Shown here: piece by piece, positions 22,073-34,594 of the stretch | Layout of the letters: each line of letters opens with the position of its first letter | Position numbering within the stretch: position 1 is the stretch's first letter | Assembly (NCBI GenBank): GCA_022419385.1 | Contig: JAJUBI010000003.1 | Span: 744,001-808,000 of the forward strand | Reading direction: 5' to 3' | Source: Paraconiothyrium sp. Pb-2020 | Taxonomy: Eukaryota; Ascomycota; Dothideomycetes; Pleosporales; Didymosphaeriaceae | Length of the DNA: 64,000 nucleotides | The notes under the pieces: generated by a model | What the model saw: the letters and a program-made list of their open reading frames with translations, nothing else | What the model was told of the DNA's origin: nothing | Database searches by the model: none | Program-made: the position numbers and the translations under genes

Positions 22073-23904
22073 CTTGACAGAATTTTAAAGACAAAATACT
22101 TCGTAGTGCACTGTTGAGGGGAGGCGTGGTTGGACTCAGTCCTCTTCTCGATGCACAGCCACCCCCAGGCCCCCTGCCTGCGGCAAAAGCCACAAGCGTC
22201 TCATCGTGGCAGTGCAAGGCTGAACTTTTGACACCGTACAATATATCCAACTAGGAGTAAAGATGCACGATCAACATTCATTGCCTAGTTCGTGATGTTA
22301 ATGCCGGTCATACCACGAGATAGACGGAATAGTAAAGTAATAAGACGTCGCAAAACCGCCCTTACAAGCTATGCAGCTAGCTGGTCTTCTCATCCTACGA
22401 GTTCGTAGGGCTCACAATCTGGGTGATACTGATTAGATGAAACTCCTGCAACGACCATAAAAAGCCAACTTAACTATGTGAGACTGTACAGTGAACAAGT
22501 CCGCCATACTTTGTATATACCTGGCAGACCTGACGACAACCAGCCCACGGATAAGTCGTTCATTCCGTGCGCTCAACCTTGTTACCTTGAAAATCAAACT
22601 GACTGCATACCCGGTTGTCCAACTTTGTTACCTAGGTGCCGTACGAACTCGAATTTGATATTCAAGAGTTTGATATACTTGATCCCAACAATAACACCTC
22701 ATTAAACGCATAATTGTTTTGCAGCATACCAAATAATACCTCATTATGATGGCCAGCAATGGAGTAAAGACAAAACAATAAACGACTTTGCAATATAGCA
22801 TTCCTTAGAAATATGATGGATGTTACTTTAGGCCATTAATAGAACACTCATTTATATAATTATACTTAGACTTACACTCTATTCAATTGAGCTTTATCTC
22901 GAATACTTGCCTCAAGTAGGGTGACGCAAAACGCTACCTTGGTTTAGCCTCTTCCCTGAGTGTCATAATCTATAGAAGCCCATCGCTAAGACAGTATTGA
23001 CCTGATAAGATTTCATTTTTCTATTTACTCTTAGATCGTAGTATATCAACATTGTTGTAACTGACAAAGGCGACACAGCGGCCAGAAGACATATCTGCTG
23101 CGCAGCGGCACGTCCCTTAACGAGCACATCACGAGTATGCATCACACAGGTAATAGTGGTTTCGTTATAGAGCCCGGATAGAGAAAAGAAATAATTCGAA
23201 GGGAGAACACTACGGGAATAAAGTAGCCGGACCTCGCTAGAGACTAGACGACCAGAAGCGGACTTGCGCACTGCCTAGATTGCATGTTTCATCAATCGTC
23301 GCTTTAACCAGTAAGGCATCTATCGTGACATCTCTCGTGAAGTCCGATGTTTTTCTGTTCTATGCGCGTTCGAAGCCAGCGGAACAAGTCGGTAGAGAAA
23401 GGTGCGCTATCGAAGAGAACATTGGATAAATTTTTAATCAGTCGCATCTGCTGCCTGTGACTGGACAAATAGCTCTAATCTTGGAAGAATATTTATGCTC
23501 GAGTGCAGAATGTACATACATTCACATTGCAAAACAAAGCAACTCCGCACACCATAGCCTAAGAATTTTAGCACTACTTTGAAATTAGGCGAATAGCTAA
23601 TTAGGCGCTGCAGTCCGTCCTACTAGAGTCGCTTGCTGGGCGACCGTCGATACTCCCGGTGCGGAATTTGGCGTGGAGGCCTGACGCCACTCGGCGAACA
23701 GCGAGCACGCCTCAAAGTCCGGCTATCTACGTACACTTGCAACGCCCGCACATAGACAAAATCAATACGATATAAGATTATAAACATCCCGGCACAGAAT
23801 AGAAGTTTTACTTGCAATCTCTTATTCCCATATTTGCTCGTTTGACTCTCATTGTTGAAATCTTATTCGGTCTCATTACCTTTCAGCATCATATTTTTTT
23901 GATC
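22073..23904. other. AT-rich intergenic region
   Basis: About 1.8 kb, AT-rich especially 22650-22920, with only short frames lacking recognisable domains. It holds the promoters of the HET-like gene (left) and the GH76 gene (right). No terminal inverted repeats or transposase fragments were seen; the base bias would fit an old RIP-eroded sequence but nothing identifies it. Confidence 0.45.
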
Positions 23905-25047
23905 ATGCGCATCGATCTTTCTAGTCTTTTTACTGTTGCTCTAGCTGCTGCAGGTGCAGCAGCAGCACCCCACACCAAACGCGATCCCACTAGTGCATAC
24001 AAGGCGAACTCTGAAGCCGCCCTGGACCGGCTCCAGCAATGGTACAACCCCGAGACCGGTCTTTGGAAGAGCTACGGCCCATCGTGGTGGCAATCCGCGA
24101 ATGCTATGTTCACACTGCTCGAAATGATGGAAATTGGCAGCGAAAGAGCTCGGGAGGTTGGGAAGACCGTGGTTCCCGGTACCTTTGACGCAGCTGCTGC
24201 TTGGAATATCAAGAATGACCACAACCTCAGGCGGCGTGAGGAAAGGAACGGCTTCCTCAATGATTACTACGATGACATGGGATGGTGGGCTATGGCCTGG
24301 ATTAAAGCCTACGACATCACTCGTGACCGTAAGTACCTCGACACCGCAGAGGTACTCTTTGAAGATATGACGTTCGGCTGGGGTACAAACTGCTCTGATG
24401 GTGGTCTTTGGTGGGACAAAGGGCACCGAGACATTGCAGATATTGCCAACACGCTGTTCATCCAAGTCGCCGGCTGGCTCTCCAACCGTGTCGAAGGAAA
24501 GAAGGAGTTCTATTCCGACTGGGCGGTCAAATCCTGGAAATGGTTCAAACAGAGCGGCATGTACAAGACAGACGACCACATAGGCAATGGCAGCATATCT
24601 AAGGAGACCTGTGAGCCAGGTAAGAACCCACACAGCTTTACGTATACGAATGGCGCACTGGTATCAGGCTTGGTCGCCATGGCTCGTGCCACTGGGGACA
24701 CGTCTTACATGGACGAGGCGCATCTTATTGCCGCGGAAGTCATACGCACAATGTCAAAGGATGGTGTTCTTCGGGAGCAGAATATCGATAATGCACATCC
24801 TGGAGAGGCGGCACCGCAATTCAAAGGCGTATTCATGCGGGCACTTTCGTCGTTGCAAACTCAGAGCCCTAGACCTGAGTATAAAGCTTTCATGCAGGCG
24901 TCTGCTGATAGCATCTGGAACAAGGCTAGAGATGGAGATGCGGATCTGGGACCTGACTGGAACGGGCCCTTTCACGGACCTGCTAATGCGAGCCCTCAAA
25001 GCTCTGCGCTAGACTGCCTTGTGGCCGCATGGAAACACTCTCGATAA
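23905..25047 (+). CDS. Secreted GH76 alpha-1,6-mannanase-like glycoside hydrolase
   Basis: Single exon; the ATG at 23905 is chosen because it begins a standard signal peptide (MRIDLSSLFTVALAAAGAAA), followed by a Kex2-like KR at residues 25-26. The mature protein has the GH76 fold signatures: LQQWYNPETGLW near the N-terminus, the catalytic aspartate pair D123-D124 in YYDDMGWWAMAW, and later CSDGGLWWDK and SFTYTNGALVSGL. Length 380 residues is normal for compact fungal GH76 enzymes (no GPI-anchor tail, so probably released rather than wall-anchored like Dcw1/Dfg5). It cuts or remodels alpha-1,6-mannan of fungal cell walls in the secretory path or outside the cell. Confidence 0.92.
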   Translation: MRIDLSSLFTVALAAAGAAAAPHTKRDPTSAYKANSEAALDRLQQWYNPETGLWKSYGPSWWQSANAMFTLLEMMEIGSERAREVGKTVVPGTFDAAAAWNIKNDHNLRRREERNGFLNDYYDDMGWWAMAWIKAYDITRDRKYLDTAEVLFEDMTFGWGTNCSDGGLWWDKGHRDIADIANTLFIQVAGWLSNRVEGKKEFYSDWAVKSWKWFKQSGMYKTDDHIGNGSISKETCEPGKNPHSFTYTNGALVSGLVAMARATGDTSYMDEAHLIAAEVIRTMSKDGVLREQNIDNAHPGEAAPQFKGVFMRALSSLQTQSPRPEYKAFMQASADSIWNKARDGDADLGPDWNGPFHGPANASPQSSALDCLVAAWKHSR

Positions 25048-26630
25048 GAATTGTGACTCCGTTTCTGTGGAAGAGGTCGCTGACACTGGATGGCAACGGC
25101 TGATAGTACCACTTACCATCAATGCGTTTGTAGCACTTACGGATGTCCTTTGATAACAGTGAATATAATACCCGGAAATCGAAGAAGCGACTGCGTGACC
25201 GGTTTCCTACATTCTAGAATAAGAAAAAACTTCTTTTACGGTAATTTGACATTTGCTGAAGATATACCTCGATTTGCCTGCGATCATCTTCGCCGAAGCT
25301 ATTGGATGATAGGGTAGACCAAGGGCCTGAGCCAAAGTTTTCAGCGGAGATAGAGACCCCTCTATGGTGCGTCAACCTCCACTGTTGAGTTCTTTCCGGC
25401 CATCCATCGAGTCGTGTTCCGTTCCATGTAGACCGCCCGGACACTAACAGAGGTCCCTTAGAGCTGACTCTATTGACCCACGCAATGTGTAGTCCGTCAA
25501 GATTTTCGTTGATGTTGAAAGAAAATTCCAAAACCAGACCGCTGACGACAATGACTAAAACTCCTGAGCACCTCGGATGTTCTGCAATATCATCCGCCAT
25601 TGTACGGAGCTGACAGTCACTCACTACAGGAATGAGAGTCTTTCCTCGCACTAGAACAGTAAGCAAATAAGCCCGACAAATGGGTGAATGGCTTGCCTTG
25701 CTAACAAAGGAAGGCTCAATTCAATGCTTGCGGTCGGTGAATATCTGAGGGAAAGATGTAGCTGGATTCCAAGACTGTGTGCTTTGGCCGATTATGTCCT
25801 TCAGCTTTCCACACCAACTCTAGACTGTTACAATAACCCCCTTGAAAGCGACCAGACAGAACGCAGTAGCGCTATACTGCTGCTCCCTGTCCGTCTTACA
25901 AATTATGGATCCTAGGAACATGAGGTGGGACAACACGACACTTGCACAGGGCCGAATAGTGCGGGCCAACGCTAACGAACTATCAGTCTGCACAATCGGG
26001 GAACGATACAGAGTGGCTTCCGTGCAGCTCTACCAAGGCCATGATCATACATCCTAATGCTGTAATAAAAGACAATTGAAAGGCCGGAATGTCGTACTTC
26101 GAGGGTCCGCATAGCACGGCAGCTGACCGATGGCAATCGAATTTTCCTCAAATGAAGCCGACAGTAGGGTCATCCGGCGTCACCTATCCTGAAGCAATGC
26201 TCGGTTTACCTCCAGCAATGCTATTCGAACAGAATATTGGGCAGCTGGCCGCTAAGAAGACGGCCACTTTTGACGAATCCCAGATTGCATTCGAGTTCAA
26301 AACCTACTCATCACTGCCTTAAACATCGTCACAGAAGCCCAGGTCTCATCAATCGAGAACCTTTTCCGATCTTTAGAATAAGTTTTGACCCATCAATGAG
26401 CGGCTCTATTAGATTGTCACACTTGAAGAGCTTCGGGATTGCATGTTGGCTTGCGGATTTAAGTCATACTTTCACGATACGAGTACCTAGGCTTACACAG
26501 GCTCAGATAACATCAGTCGCGAAGAATGCTCCATATATTTAAAGGCAGTGCTAATCAAATACTATTGATATACACTAAGATGCGTCTAGATTCCACTATG
26601 GTATAATATTCTTGCTCGGATATGTGCGCA
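25048..26630. other. Intergenic region with unassigned short frames
   Basis: About 1.6 kb. A minus-strand frame at 25214-25666 (150 codons) and a plus-strand frame at 26089-26322 (77 codons) have no recognisable domain and no splice partner. They may be chance or remnants. No repeat seen. Confidence 0.35.
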
Positions 26631-27587
26631 TTACTGATTCGTGCGCGCGTTGAGCAGTGCCATCTCCTTGAGCAATTGCGCAGGTGTCCTATCCTCATAG
26701 TCCTTGACATCAGAGCGCGCTCCACTTTGCTCCAGTAACTCCATGGCCTCGTCTTCGCATCTTGAGGCCGCGAAATGCATAGGCGTCCACTCGTTCCATT
26801 CATAATCAACCTCGTTCAAGTCCGCGCCATGCTGTATTAGGACGCGAATAGTATCAAGGCGACCAAATGCTGCAGCGGTATGTAGCGCAGAAGTACCAGC
26901 AATAGGGGCATCGTGTTCCAGCAGCATCTCGATCATTCGTGGATATTGACACATCGCAGCGCGAGACATCAGAGACGAGTTGTAGGTACCAAGCTTCTTA
27001 GGCTGCTGAACAGGATGTAGTGGATCCGCCCCATACCTGAGTAGCACCTCGACCACGTTGGTTTGTCTTAGCCTCACGGCCTCGTAAAGCGCCAGCGCAC
27101 CGTGGTGGCAGTGAAAGTGGACGATTTCCGGGTCTGCAGACGCGAGCGCCTCCCATACCCAGGCGTACTCATTGGCAATCATCTTATTCATTGTCTCTTT
27201 CGCTATGAATTCGGATCTTAGGACGCCTTGGCGGTTTGATAAGGCCATTAGTATGGACAACACAGCAGCATGGCGGTTCTGAACCGCTAATCTGAAAGCC
27301 CGATCGACGTTTCCAATTCCTCGTGCTGATACCTCGCGTGCATCATCCGGGCCTTCACGTGGACGGCTCTCTTTATAGATGGTGGGTGGAAATTCGAGCA
27401 TTATCTCGATCCATTTTGGCTACGATAGCAAGCTTTGTAATGTCGCGTCGTCGCCAAACGAGCTTGCTTCCAGGAGTGGACGGGCGACGTCCTCACCTAT
27501 CAGTACATCATCTACACCTCTGGTCGAGATGAAAGAGCCTGGCAGTACCAAATCCGCCTTGGTCATACCCAGGGTTAATTCCGTCAT
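26631..27587 (-). pseudogene. Ankyrin-repeat protein gene interrupted by an in-frame TAG
   Basis: From the ATG at 27587 the frame runs 55 codons (MTELTLGMTKADLVLPGSF...), meets TAG at 27422-27420, and continues in the same frame to 26631 for another ~262 codons. The protein reads through naturally as DATLQSLLS-stop-PKWIEIMLEF. C-terminal ankyrin repeats are clear: ALYEAVRLRQTNVVEVLLRYGADP, SALHTAAAFGRLDTIRVLIQHGADL and TPMHFAASRCEDEAMELLEQSG. The stop is most simply a CAG-to-TAG change. I found no intron that removes it and keeps frame. A shorter functional protein could start at the ATG near 27401 (about 256 residues, all repeats kept), so the gene may be truncated rather than dead. Confidence 0.65.
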
Positions 27588-28269
27588 AGCTAAATCGTGG
27601 TGGTGGTTATGGTAGTGATGGCGGTGGTGACGTATGGTGATGGGGTCCAGTATGTTTCTGAAGATCTATCTGTTTGTGTACACTGCTAACTCACTTCTTG
27701 AACGTTTCTTCCTCGCCGTATTATATCGAGTTCAGTGAGATAAGAGGTATTAAAACGAGGCTTTTTCTAGGCTTTGGGTCTCAATTATGTTTCGTTCGAT
27801 GTACAGCTTCAACGCTTGCTTAATTCAGTCGTACAATTTTTGGTCGGACCGTGCAGACTTCCACGCATGCTCACTTGCACACTGTTATGTACCGTGTGGT
27901 GCAGCTCGCCGAGGCTTCTGCTTGTTTCGCGGCACAGTCGCTGGAACCTACCGAGCTGAACCGAAGTCCGAGACCTGCACCAAGCCCGGCGCTGCATGGC
28001 GGCGGCGAAATCATGCTGTGGCGCCACGGCCCTTACATACCTACCTGAGGCAGGTTACGGAACCTGCGCAACAATTTGACGTGCATTGCTAGCGACAATT
28101 ATCTCTCTTTTGAAAACCCGCGCTTGCACAAACGTAGTTTGTTACGCATATTCTCCTGTTGTGTAGTGCGCAAACGCTCCCACAGACTTGTAAGCGCGCG
28201 TTACCGCTTTCAAGTGAAGGTATACCATCCAAGGTTAACGAAACCAAGCAACAAAGACAGCAGTTCAAC
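27588..28269. other. Intergenic region, divergent promoters
   Basis: About 680 bp between the ankyrin gene and the small gene to the right. It begins with a GGT/GGTGAT-rich microsatellite-like stretch (27597-27650). No gene seen; it should hold both promoters. Confidence 0.4.
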
Positions 28270-28874
28270 ATGGCTGGGATGCAGGCTACGCGGCAATTTC
28301 TCGCTAAAAATCCGGAGAGCAAGTGGGGCTTCGTGATGTACCGCACAACGCACCAAGACGACGACCAGTGGACTCGCTTCATGGATCACATCAGCACGCG
28401 TGTGAGGCTCCAGCTAGAGGCTGAAGGCGACGCTGAGCTGTTCCCACGCATAGACTGGTGCGTGCAGGAGGATGCCACGTTGGAAGGTGCGCGTGTTGGT
28501 GAGATCCGCAGGTACGTTGATCATCTACATGTGTTCTCCTGAAACAGTACCTACGTCTACATCGGATGCTAACGAGCACGCACAGGCGTTTTGAAGACTG
28601 CATCACGAACGGAGGCGAGAGGGAGACAGCAGCCCCGCGGTTTAGCGCATGCATCATGGTGTGCCAGTTTCATGTAGAAAGGGTGCTAGGGGGACCTTCA
28701 GCAGAAGAGCATGACACGTTCGCATCGGGATGGGTTGACTTAGTATCACGGTACAGAAAAGAAGGGCATGTCTCAGTGGGTTCAGCTTACCTGATACCCC
28801 GCGCATGGTCGTTATTGCAGAGTGTGGGCTGGAGCGCAATCAATGTTGGTGATGAAGAAGTTTTTTGCAACTGA
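28270..28874 (+). CDS. Uncharacterised small fungal protein
   Basis: Two exons, 28270-28511 and 28586-28874, joined across a 74-bp intron with GTACGT donor, GCTAAC branch site and CACAG acceptor; 176 residues. The peptide contains ESKWGFVMYRTTHQDDDQW, RIDWCVQEDATLEG and EIRRRFEDCI, blocks I associate with a widespread but functionally unknown family of Dothideomycete cytosolic proteins; the second half is Ser/Val-rich and ends INVGDEEVFCN. No catalytic motif, signal peptide or membrane helix. The intron is well supported because both sides keep frame precisely. Confidence 0.7.
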
Positions 28875-29216
28875 GCTATGGATTTCAAGCAGATAGCACC
28901 ATTACTCTTCATCGATCGACCAGAAAGAACTTGGTTTCGATTGAATCGCTTCTTATTGAATTAGATAGAGTCACATCTACTGAAATAGACTTGGCTAGAC
29001 TTGAGTCCACTCGCCCCAACTTATATGAACGCGTACCGCCTCATCTTTCATCGACTCAGGTCGAATTTCATCGCGTCGCGTCGCATCAATCTGTACCATT
29101 TTGTATATCTTGTCCCATGTCTGATATGTAGCTGAGCTTTGCGCCTCGGATGCAGCTTAATGTGTTTATAATTAGGCACCGGGCCTTTTTCATATACTGG
29201 TTCCTATTTTCTCGCC
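28875..29216. other. Convergent intergenic spacer
   Basis: About 340 bp between two converging genes. Nothing recognisable besides short repeated TTGACT/GACTTGA-like words around 28960-29070. Confidence 0.35.
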
Positions 29217-31495
29217 TTATGCGTCCTTATACCTGACGATGTCTACATCCTTACATACAATTCCACAATTGCAGCATCTTGTCGAGACACCAGTCAAGAT
29301 GCGCCAGTTCCCGCATCCCTCACATCGCACAGCGAGCTTATCCCGTCCTTTCTTGCTCGCATTGAATCGCAACTCATCGTCATACCAGCTAAACAGCCCT
29401 GCCCAACGATTCACATATTTGCCGCTCTGCTTGGCCCGAGCCAACATCTCCTCCGAAAGCTGCAGCACTTCCTCTACAAGCGCCTCCTCAGGCGGTCCGT
29501 CGCTCAAGCGGTTCCCCAGAAGCCGGATGACCTCTTTTGCGAACATAGTGTACTCTGGATGCTGGGAGCCCCATTCCCACGTGGTCACGAACTCGGCGAC
29601 CCTGTCGACGGATACAAATTCGGAAGACCTGCGCCACAGGGCATTTCCTGTTCCAGACATATACTGCCAGAGTGGGCCCAAGGGTCCAGTCCGGGGCGAC
29701 TGCATGAGTACGTTGTTGTATTTGTTCATGCGGTTTAAATTGACCACTCTTTCCGAGCAGAACTTGTTGTATTGATCAAGAGTCTCCTCTTTTTCCAACA
29801 TACCTCTAGACAGAAGGTAAGGCGTCTTTTCGGCCAACATAACACTGGTAGCCATGTTGCAATTGATTCCTGGGGAATATAGTGGGTTCGTGAACCCAGC
29901 CGCATCGCCGATAGCTGCCCACGCCATACTGTCGCCGTCTTCGCCAGCCTTGTTCGCGATACCGGACACAATTGGTGTGCTGTAAGTAAGTTGCTTGCGA
30001 ATGAACCATGTCGAGTTCTTTCCATACAAATCTTTGATGAGTCGGTGGCGATCCATGTATGCTTGCATGCGCGGGTACTTGGATGTGATCCAGTTGAATT
30101 TTCTTTCTGCTTCAGAATCACCATATCTTTCTAGTTCCTCAGAAGGCGGGTAGACAACGTCGCTGCGAAGCGCAAATCCGATGCTCGTGACCCAACTGAC
30201 CTTGCAATTGAACCTCTGAGCTAGCTCTTCCATCGATGGGTACGAGTCCGATGGGGTATTGGCCTGATTGAGATCTAATAGATGATTGATCATAGCCGTC
30301 AGATTCGGGATCGAGCTACCCTCCCATGTGGGAAGCCGAATGAGCCACGCCCAGCTGGAATACATACATTAGCCTAAGGCGATGAGAACGGATGAGCTCT
30401 ATCACTCAAGCTCCATCATTCATAGCCACTGCTCAGGTACAGGAGATGAACTTACCCTTCAGCAATGCAAATATGGTTCGTATGGCAACTCTCGTAGTTG
30501 TCAAACGGCAGATCTGATTCGTCGCCCATCATCTCAAAGTACGCCCAGAAAGACTCTGTGTTAAATCCCTCGAACCGCTCCGATTTACTCTGTTTCGACG
30601 CAAAGCGACGGAATCGACCGGTTGCATCAACCAAAAGCTTCGTCTTTATATCTACCCCGTTTGTTAATTTCACATGTCCAACTCTGGGCTCAGTACGGGA
30701 AGAGGCTTCGAGATTTGACGCAGGTACCGTAGACGAGCTCATTGGTTCGTCCGGGTTACTCGAGCGTGTTGCTTCGCGTACTTTTGCAAGTCGTGGCAAG
30801 ACCGGTGTGCTACTGATCGGCGTCCCAGGGACGTCGACGCCCGTACCATGCAGGACCTTCACCCCCAGCCGCTGCGCGTAGAGCGTCAACAGCAGCTCGC
30901 TGATTTTGCGCTCGATCTGCAACGTAGCTACAAAATCACCACTCGGGCCATTCGCACAAAACGATGTGACTCCGTCCCAGGAGCCGTCTGGAGGGAGGTA
31001 GTAAAAGGCGAGACCATCCTTTGCACCGAACAACCGCCACAAGACTGAAGTGGAAATGCCGACTGATCTGAGCCAGACACCAAAGGTCGTAAGTGTCGAT
31101 TCGCCAATCTTGTAGCCTGGCGACGGAAGTCGCTCGAGCACAGTGATTGAGGGTACGTGGAGAGTCGGGTCGCTTGCAAAAAGAGACTGGGAGCGGAGGC
31201 GAAGATGGATAGCGTATATGAGTGAGTGGATGCCACCACCTACAACCACAACATCCGACGATGCTGGCACACCCGGTTGGATATTCTTTGAGTTCAGGAA
31301 ATCGGCATCAGAGAGGGGCTGCGCAGTGGCGGGCGCCTCGAGCGATGGTGGCGAGGAACCAAGTCCGTATTTCCGCCAGAAATACAAAGACGATGAGAGG
31401 CCGCCGAGGTACAGAGCTGCCCATAAATCCTTGGAAGGCTGCTTGTGTTCTTCGCGGAGAAGGCTCTCGGCCGAAGAGACCAAGGGGGCTTCCAT
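29217..31495 (-). CDS. Flavin-dependent halogenase-like monooxygenase with C-terminal Cys4 knuckle
   Basis: Two exons, 31495-30456 and 30354-29217, with a 101-bp intron; 725 residues. The Rossmann FAD site is VVVVGGGIHSLIYA (GGG at 86-88). PGYKIGEST (K129) is where flavin-dependent halogenases carry K-x-GES, and the second flavin motif is IGDAAGFTNPLYSPGI. Splicing creates EGWAWLIRLP, aligned with the halogenase W-x-W-x-I-P signature but with Arg in place of Pro. A hydrophobic stretch near residues 25-40 may anchor the N-terminus to a membrane. The last ~40 residues hold CEGC and CCNC pairs, a zinc-ribbon-like knuckle I do not know from classical halogenases. It probably oxidises or halogenates an aromatic or terpenoid substrate; no biosynthetic partner genes are adjacent. 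Confidence 0.78.
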
Positions 31496-34007
31496 TATAA
31501 TTTAAGTGTTCATCGGTTCAAAGTGGTAAAAGGGATCCCACAGAGCGGCGGGGTGCTCTTCAATTCATAGTCACTGCTTTAGATTAGGGCATTGAGATAG
31601 GCCAGGATTAAGACCGGCATCTGATGTTGCATAACCAACGAGAGTGTCTCGCACGCTAATTCGCACGATAGCAGGGCGCAAGCGCATGCACATAAGCGTT
31701 CAAGTAGTGCTAGGAGGGATTGGAATCCTGCATGTCCAGCACATTTGCTTGTGCTTGAAATTCGAATCCACTACAGAACTGGGGCCTCCAGACTGTCGGG
31801 TCGCATGCGCTAGGGAAACTGCTTCGAAAGGTGAGAATGGCAATCTGGCTTTCCGATAGGACCGACCACTCTGCAACATAATCACATCGAACGATGCCTA
31901 CGCTCTCCCATAAACCATAAATGAATTCTATGTGCCCTAGATATTCGAGGCCTATGATCAGATCTGGACGAGTAGGATGATAGAGTGTAAGGCCTTCGTA
32001 TTGGATAGTGCTCGATAGCTTGAAGCAACAGATCGCGAGATCAGACGGAGCACAAGCCATCAGTGGGCATAGCTTCCATCCTTACCTTGTGGGGCAACGT
32101 CGAGGCGTCAGCACAAAAATTTCAGCAGGACCCCACACCGATGGGTGCTAATCGAATGGAGCGAATCATCCGAAGCGCAGCGGTTATAGTATCATGAAAT
32201 TCGCTCCATTGGTGCAAAGTTGCTGAGTTGACCGTCTGCGTTCCCAGTCAACTAGCCTACCTAAGTTCATATTGAAAGTCGCATTCTCTTGAGAATTATG
32301 AAAGCATTGGCGACTGATCAAGTAGAGGGAGCGGCATGCTGGCCGAGGTAGTCCGAGACGGAAATCAAAACGGTAAGTCACCAGAATGCATTGTTGTATG
32401 TTTATAATTTAGTCTCGTTCATCCAACGTTGATAGTTAAGCTATTATCACTCTCCCGCGGTAGCCTAACAGTCCTTGTGGCTGCAGTTGTTCGATACCCA
32501 GATGGCAGCCTGCAGCTCTGCGCTGCCTCCCCACCATAGGTAGCGATACTCTTATCCATGTACCTTGCGTAGGCCTTGGGCCCACCACGGACTAACAATT
32601 TACCACCAAACAACCTGATCGTACGCAATTAAAGGGTTGTGAGTTGCTTTACCTGGGCTGCGCTATTCCTCACGATACCTATATAGTCACTAAAACTTGT
32701 ATACTACTTTGCGCCTCCTGGAGTAATTCAATATACTCAGACTTTTGATCTGGCGTCAAACGTATGGGTGCCTAGAGTGTTCCTCGTTGCTACAATATTC
32801 GTACTTAAGTATGATTAGAAATTAGCCTCCTCTCACCTCGCGATGCAGCTGTGCGTAATAGGCATCTTCTGGGCGTATGCATAGGCCTTACTAGGCTATG
32901 GATGACACAATTGATAGCATGTAGTGCTGTGCCTCGTGCAGGCCTAGAATTTCGGACAAAAACATGGCGGGCTTTCCCACAAACACGATATATCTAGTTT
33001 AGAGCTGGTTTGTCGCTGTTGGCACAGCCCGATTCAATCTTACGGTCTTCTTCCAGCATTCTACCAGTGTCTAACTAGATTTCATTAGGAAGTGCGGACT
33101 GGAATTCGAAAGCGGAAGTTAACATTCGAGTAGGGGAAAGAGTCAATGTAGGTTGTTTTATGCTCAAGCGAAGGAATGATCGTCACCCGCACTCGAGATC
33201 GCGTCATCTGCGAAACATCTTAGCATTCACTCGCGGCCAATCAGCCTTTGTCTTCTCACAAGCCCAAAACTCGTGTCCGTGGTATTGGTTAGCCCGGGGC
33301 CGCGGTACTGGTGCACGAGACGTGGGGCATGCAAGCATGGCTGTCTTGAGTAGCTATGTTCATGCTGGATACGGGTTTCTTGATCATTGACAATGTCTAC
33401 GCATGTCTAGCAAAATCCACGAACAAGCTGTCAAGATGTACGATTTAATCTGCGACAGATCCTCGTCTCCCACCATGTCAAAGCCGCCATGGTGAGTGAA
33501 GGTGATTATGACTCTATGGAGAGAAGAACCATGCTGTACTGCGCGGGGATATGTCGTAATTGGCAGACGATTGCGGGAGAAAAGGTGAGCTATACATGAA
33601 AAGAGCACAATAGCAATAGCGGTAGGTACTCTAAATGTAAGGCTGCACGTAGGCCAGCGTCGTCAGGCAGCCTATGATTGATGTCTGTTTAAGCAAGATG
33701 AATGTATATATGAAGGCTTCGCGCAGATTCTGTAGGCATGGGCATGGTGTAGCGAACAACCAAATGATCTAACGGCATCCGTACGTCTACCAGTCAAGTT
33801 CAAGGCCCCCGTTCCGCCCAGGCTCGCGCGGCGCCGGTTTGGATATGCAAGTTCCCGATGTTGGTCGAAGAGTACATCTCCGCAGCGTAAAGCCATTGCG
33901 GAAAGAGCGCAGCAGCGCCAAGACAAGGGTCCAACACCAACCTCGGCTGTCCCCAGCCCATCACCATTCACACTTCTCCCTCATCATACTGAGTCGCCCT
34001 TCTCAAA
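31496..34007. other. Long intergenic region
   Basis: About 2.5 kb without a supported gene. A minus-strand frame at 31710-32060 (116 codons) is the longest but has no domain. The middle (32600-33150) is AT-richer. The last few hundred bases must contain the thioesterase promoter. No repeat or RNA gene recognised. Confidence 0.4.
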
Positions 34008-34594
34008 ATGCCAGAAACTACGCTGGGCTTGGACCTAGCCTCTAAAAAACTTCGAAAGCGACATGACTACCCGTATCGCCTGGACTACCGGACACGATGG
34101 TAAGGTCGGACTGGCGGGGGTGCCTTTTGCACGTGACCATGCCTAAGACATGGATCATAGGATGTAATTCTCACTGACACGAACGTACTAGGGCCGACAA
34201 CGACATGTTCACACACTCAACAATTCCTATATACGGCGTGCTCATTGATTCGATCATCAATGAATACCTGATGACCCACGTAGGATATAACACGACTTCC
34301 TCCCCGCGCACGGCGCTTGTCGCGAACAGCTATTGCGATTACTTTGGCCAATTGCAATACCCTGGTATGCTGGAGCTAGGACTACGAGTCGTGAAGCTAG
34401 GGAAGAATAGCGTAATGTACGAAGTTGGATTTTTCAAGGAGGGCGATGAGGTGGTCAAGGCTGTAGGCGGGTTCGTGCAAATATGGGTCATGAGAGACAG
34501 CGGGAAAGCACCGAAAGAGGGTTTAGAACCAAGCGTGCGGGAAAGGCTGCAAGAGCTGATGCAGCCGGGATTGAAAGAGAGAAGTAAGCTTTAG
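34008..34594 (+). CDS. Hotdog-fold acyl-CoA thioesterase (4HBT superfamily)
   Basis: Two exons, 34008-34099 and 34192-34594, with a 92-bp intron (GTAAGG donor, CTAG acceptor) that splits a Trp codon; 164 residues, the usual size for a single hotdog domain. The spliced sequence YRTRWADNDMFTHSTIPIYGVLIDSIINEYL matches the RWxDxDxxGHxNNxxYxxxFE core of YbgC-like thioesterases: the active-site Asp of DNDM and the following His are kept, while the usual Asn-Asn pair is replaced by Ser-Thr. The enzyme would hydrolyse a fatty-acyl or aromatic-acyl thioester. No clear targeting signal. Confidence 0.83.

Noticed and set aside
22073..23904. Possible RIP-degraded transposon in the AT-rich region
   Set aside because: No inverted or direct terminal repeats and no transposase or polymerase fragments could be seen; AT bias alone is not enough.
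25214..25666. 150-codon minus-strand open frame
   Set aside because: No domain, no signal or helices, no splice partner; next to other unlinked short frames. Kept only as a remark.
31710..32060. 116-codon minus-strand open frame
   Set aside because: Sequence is not recognisable and no continuation was found across plausible introns.
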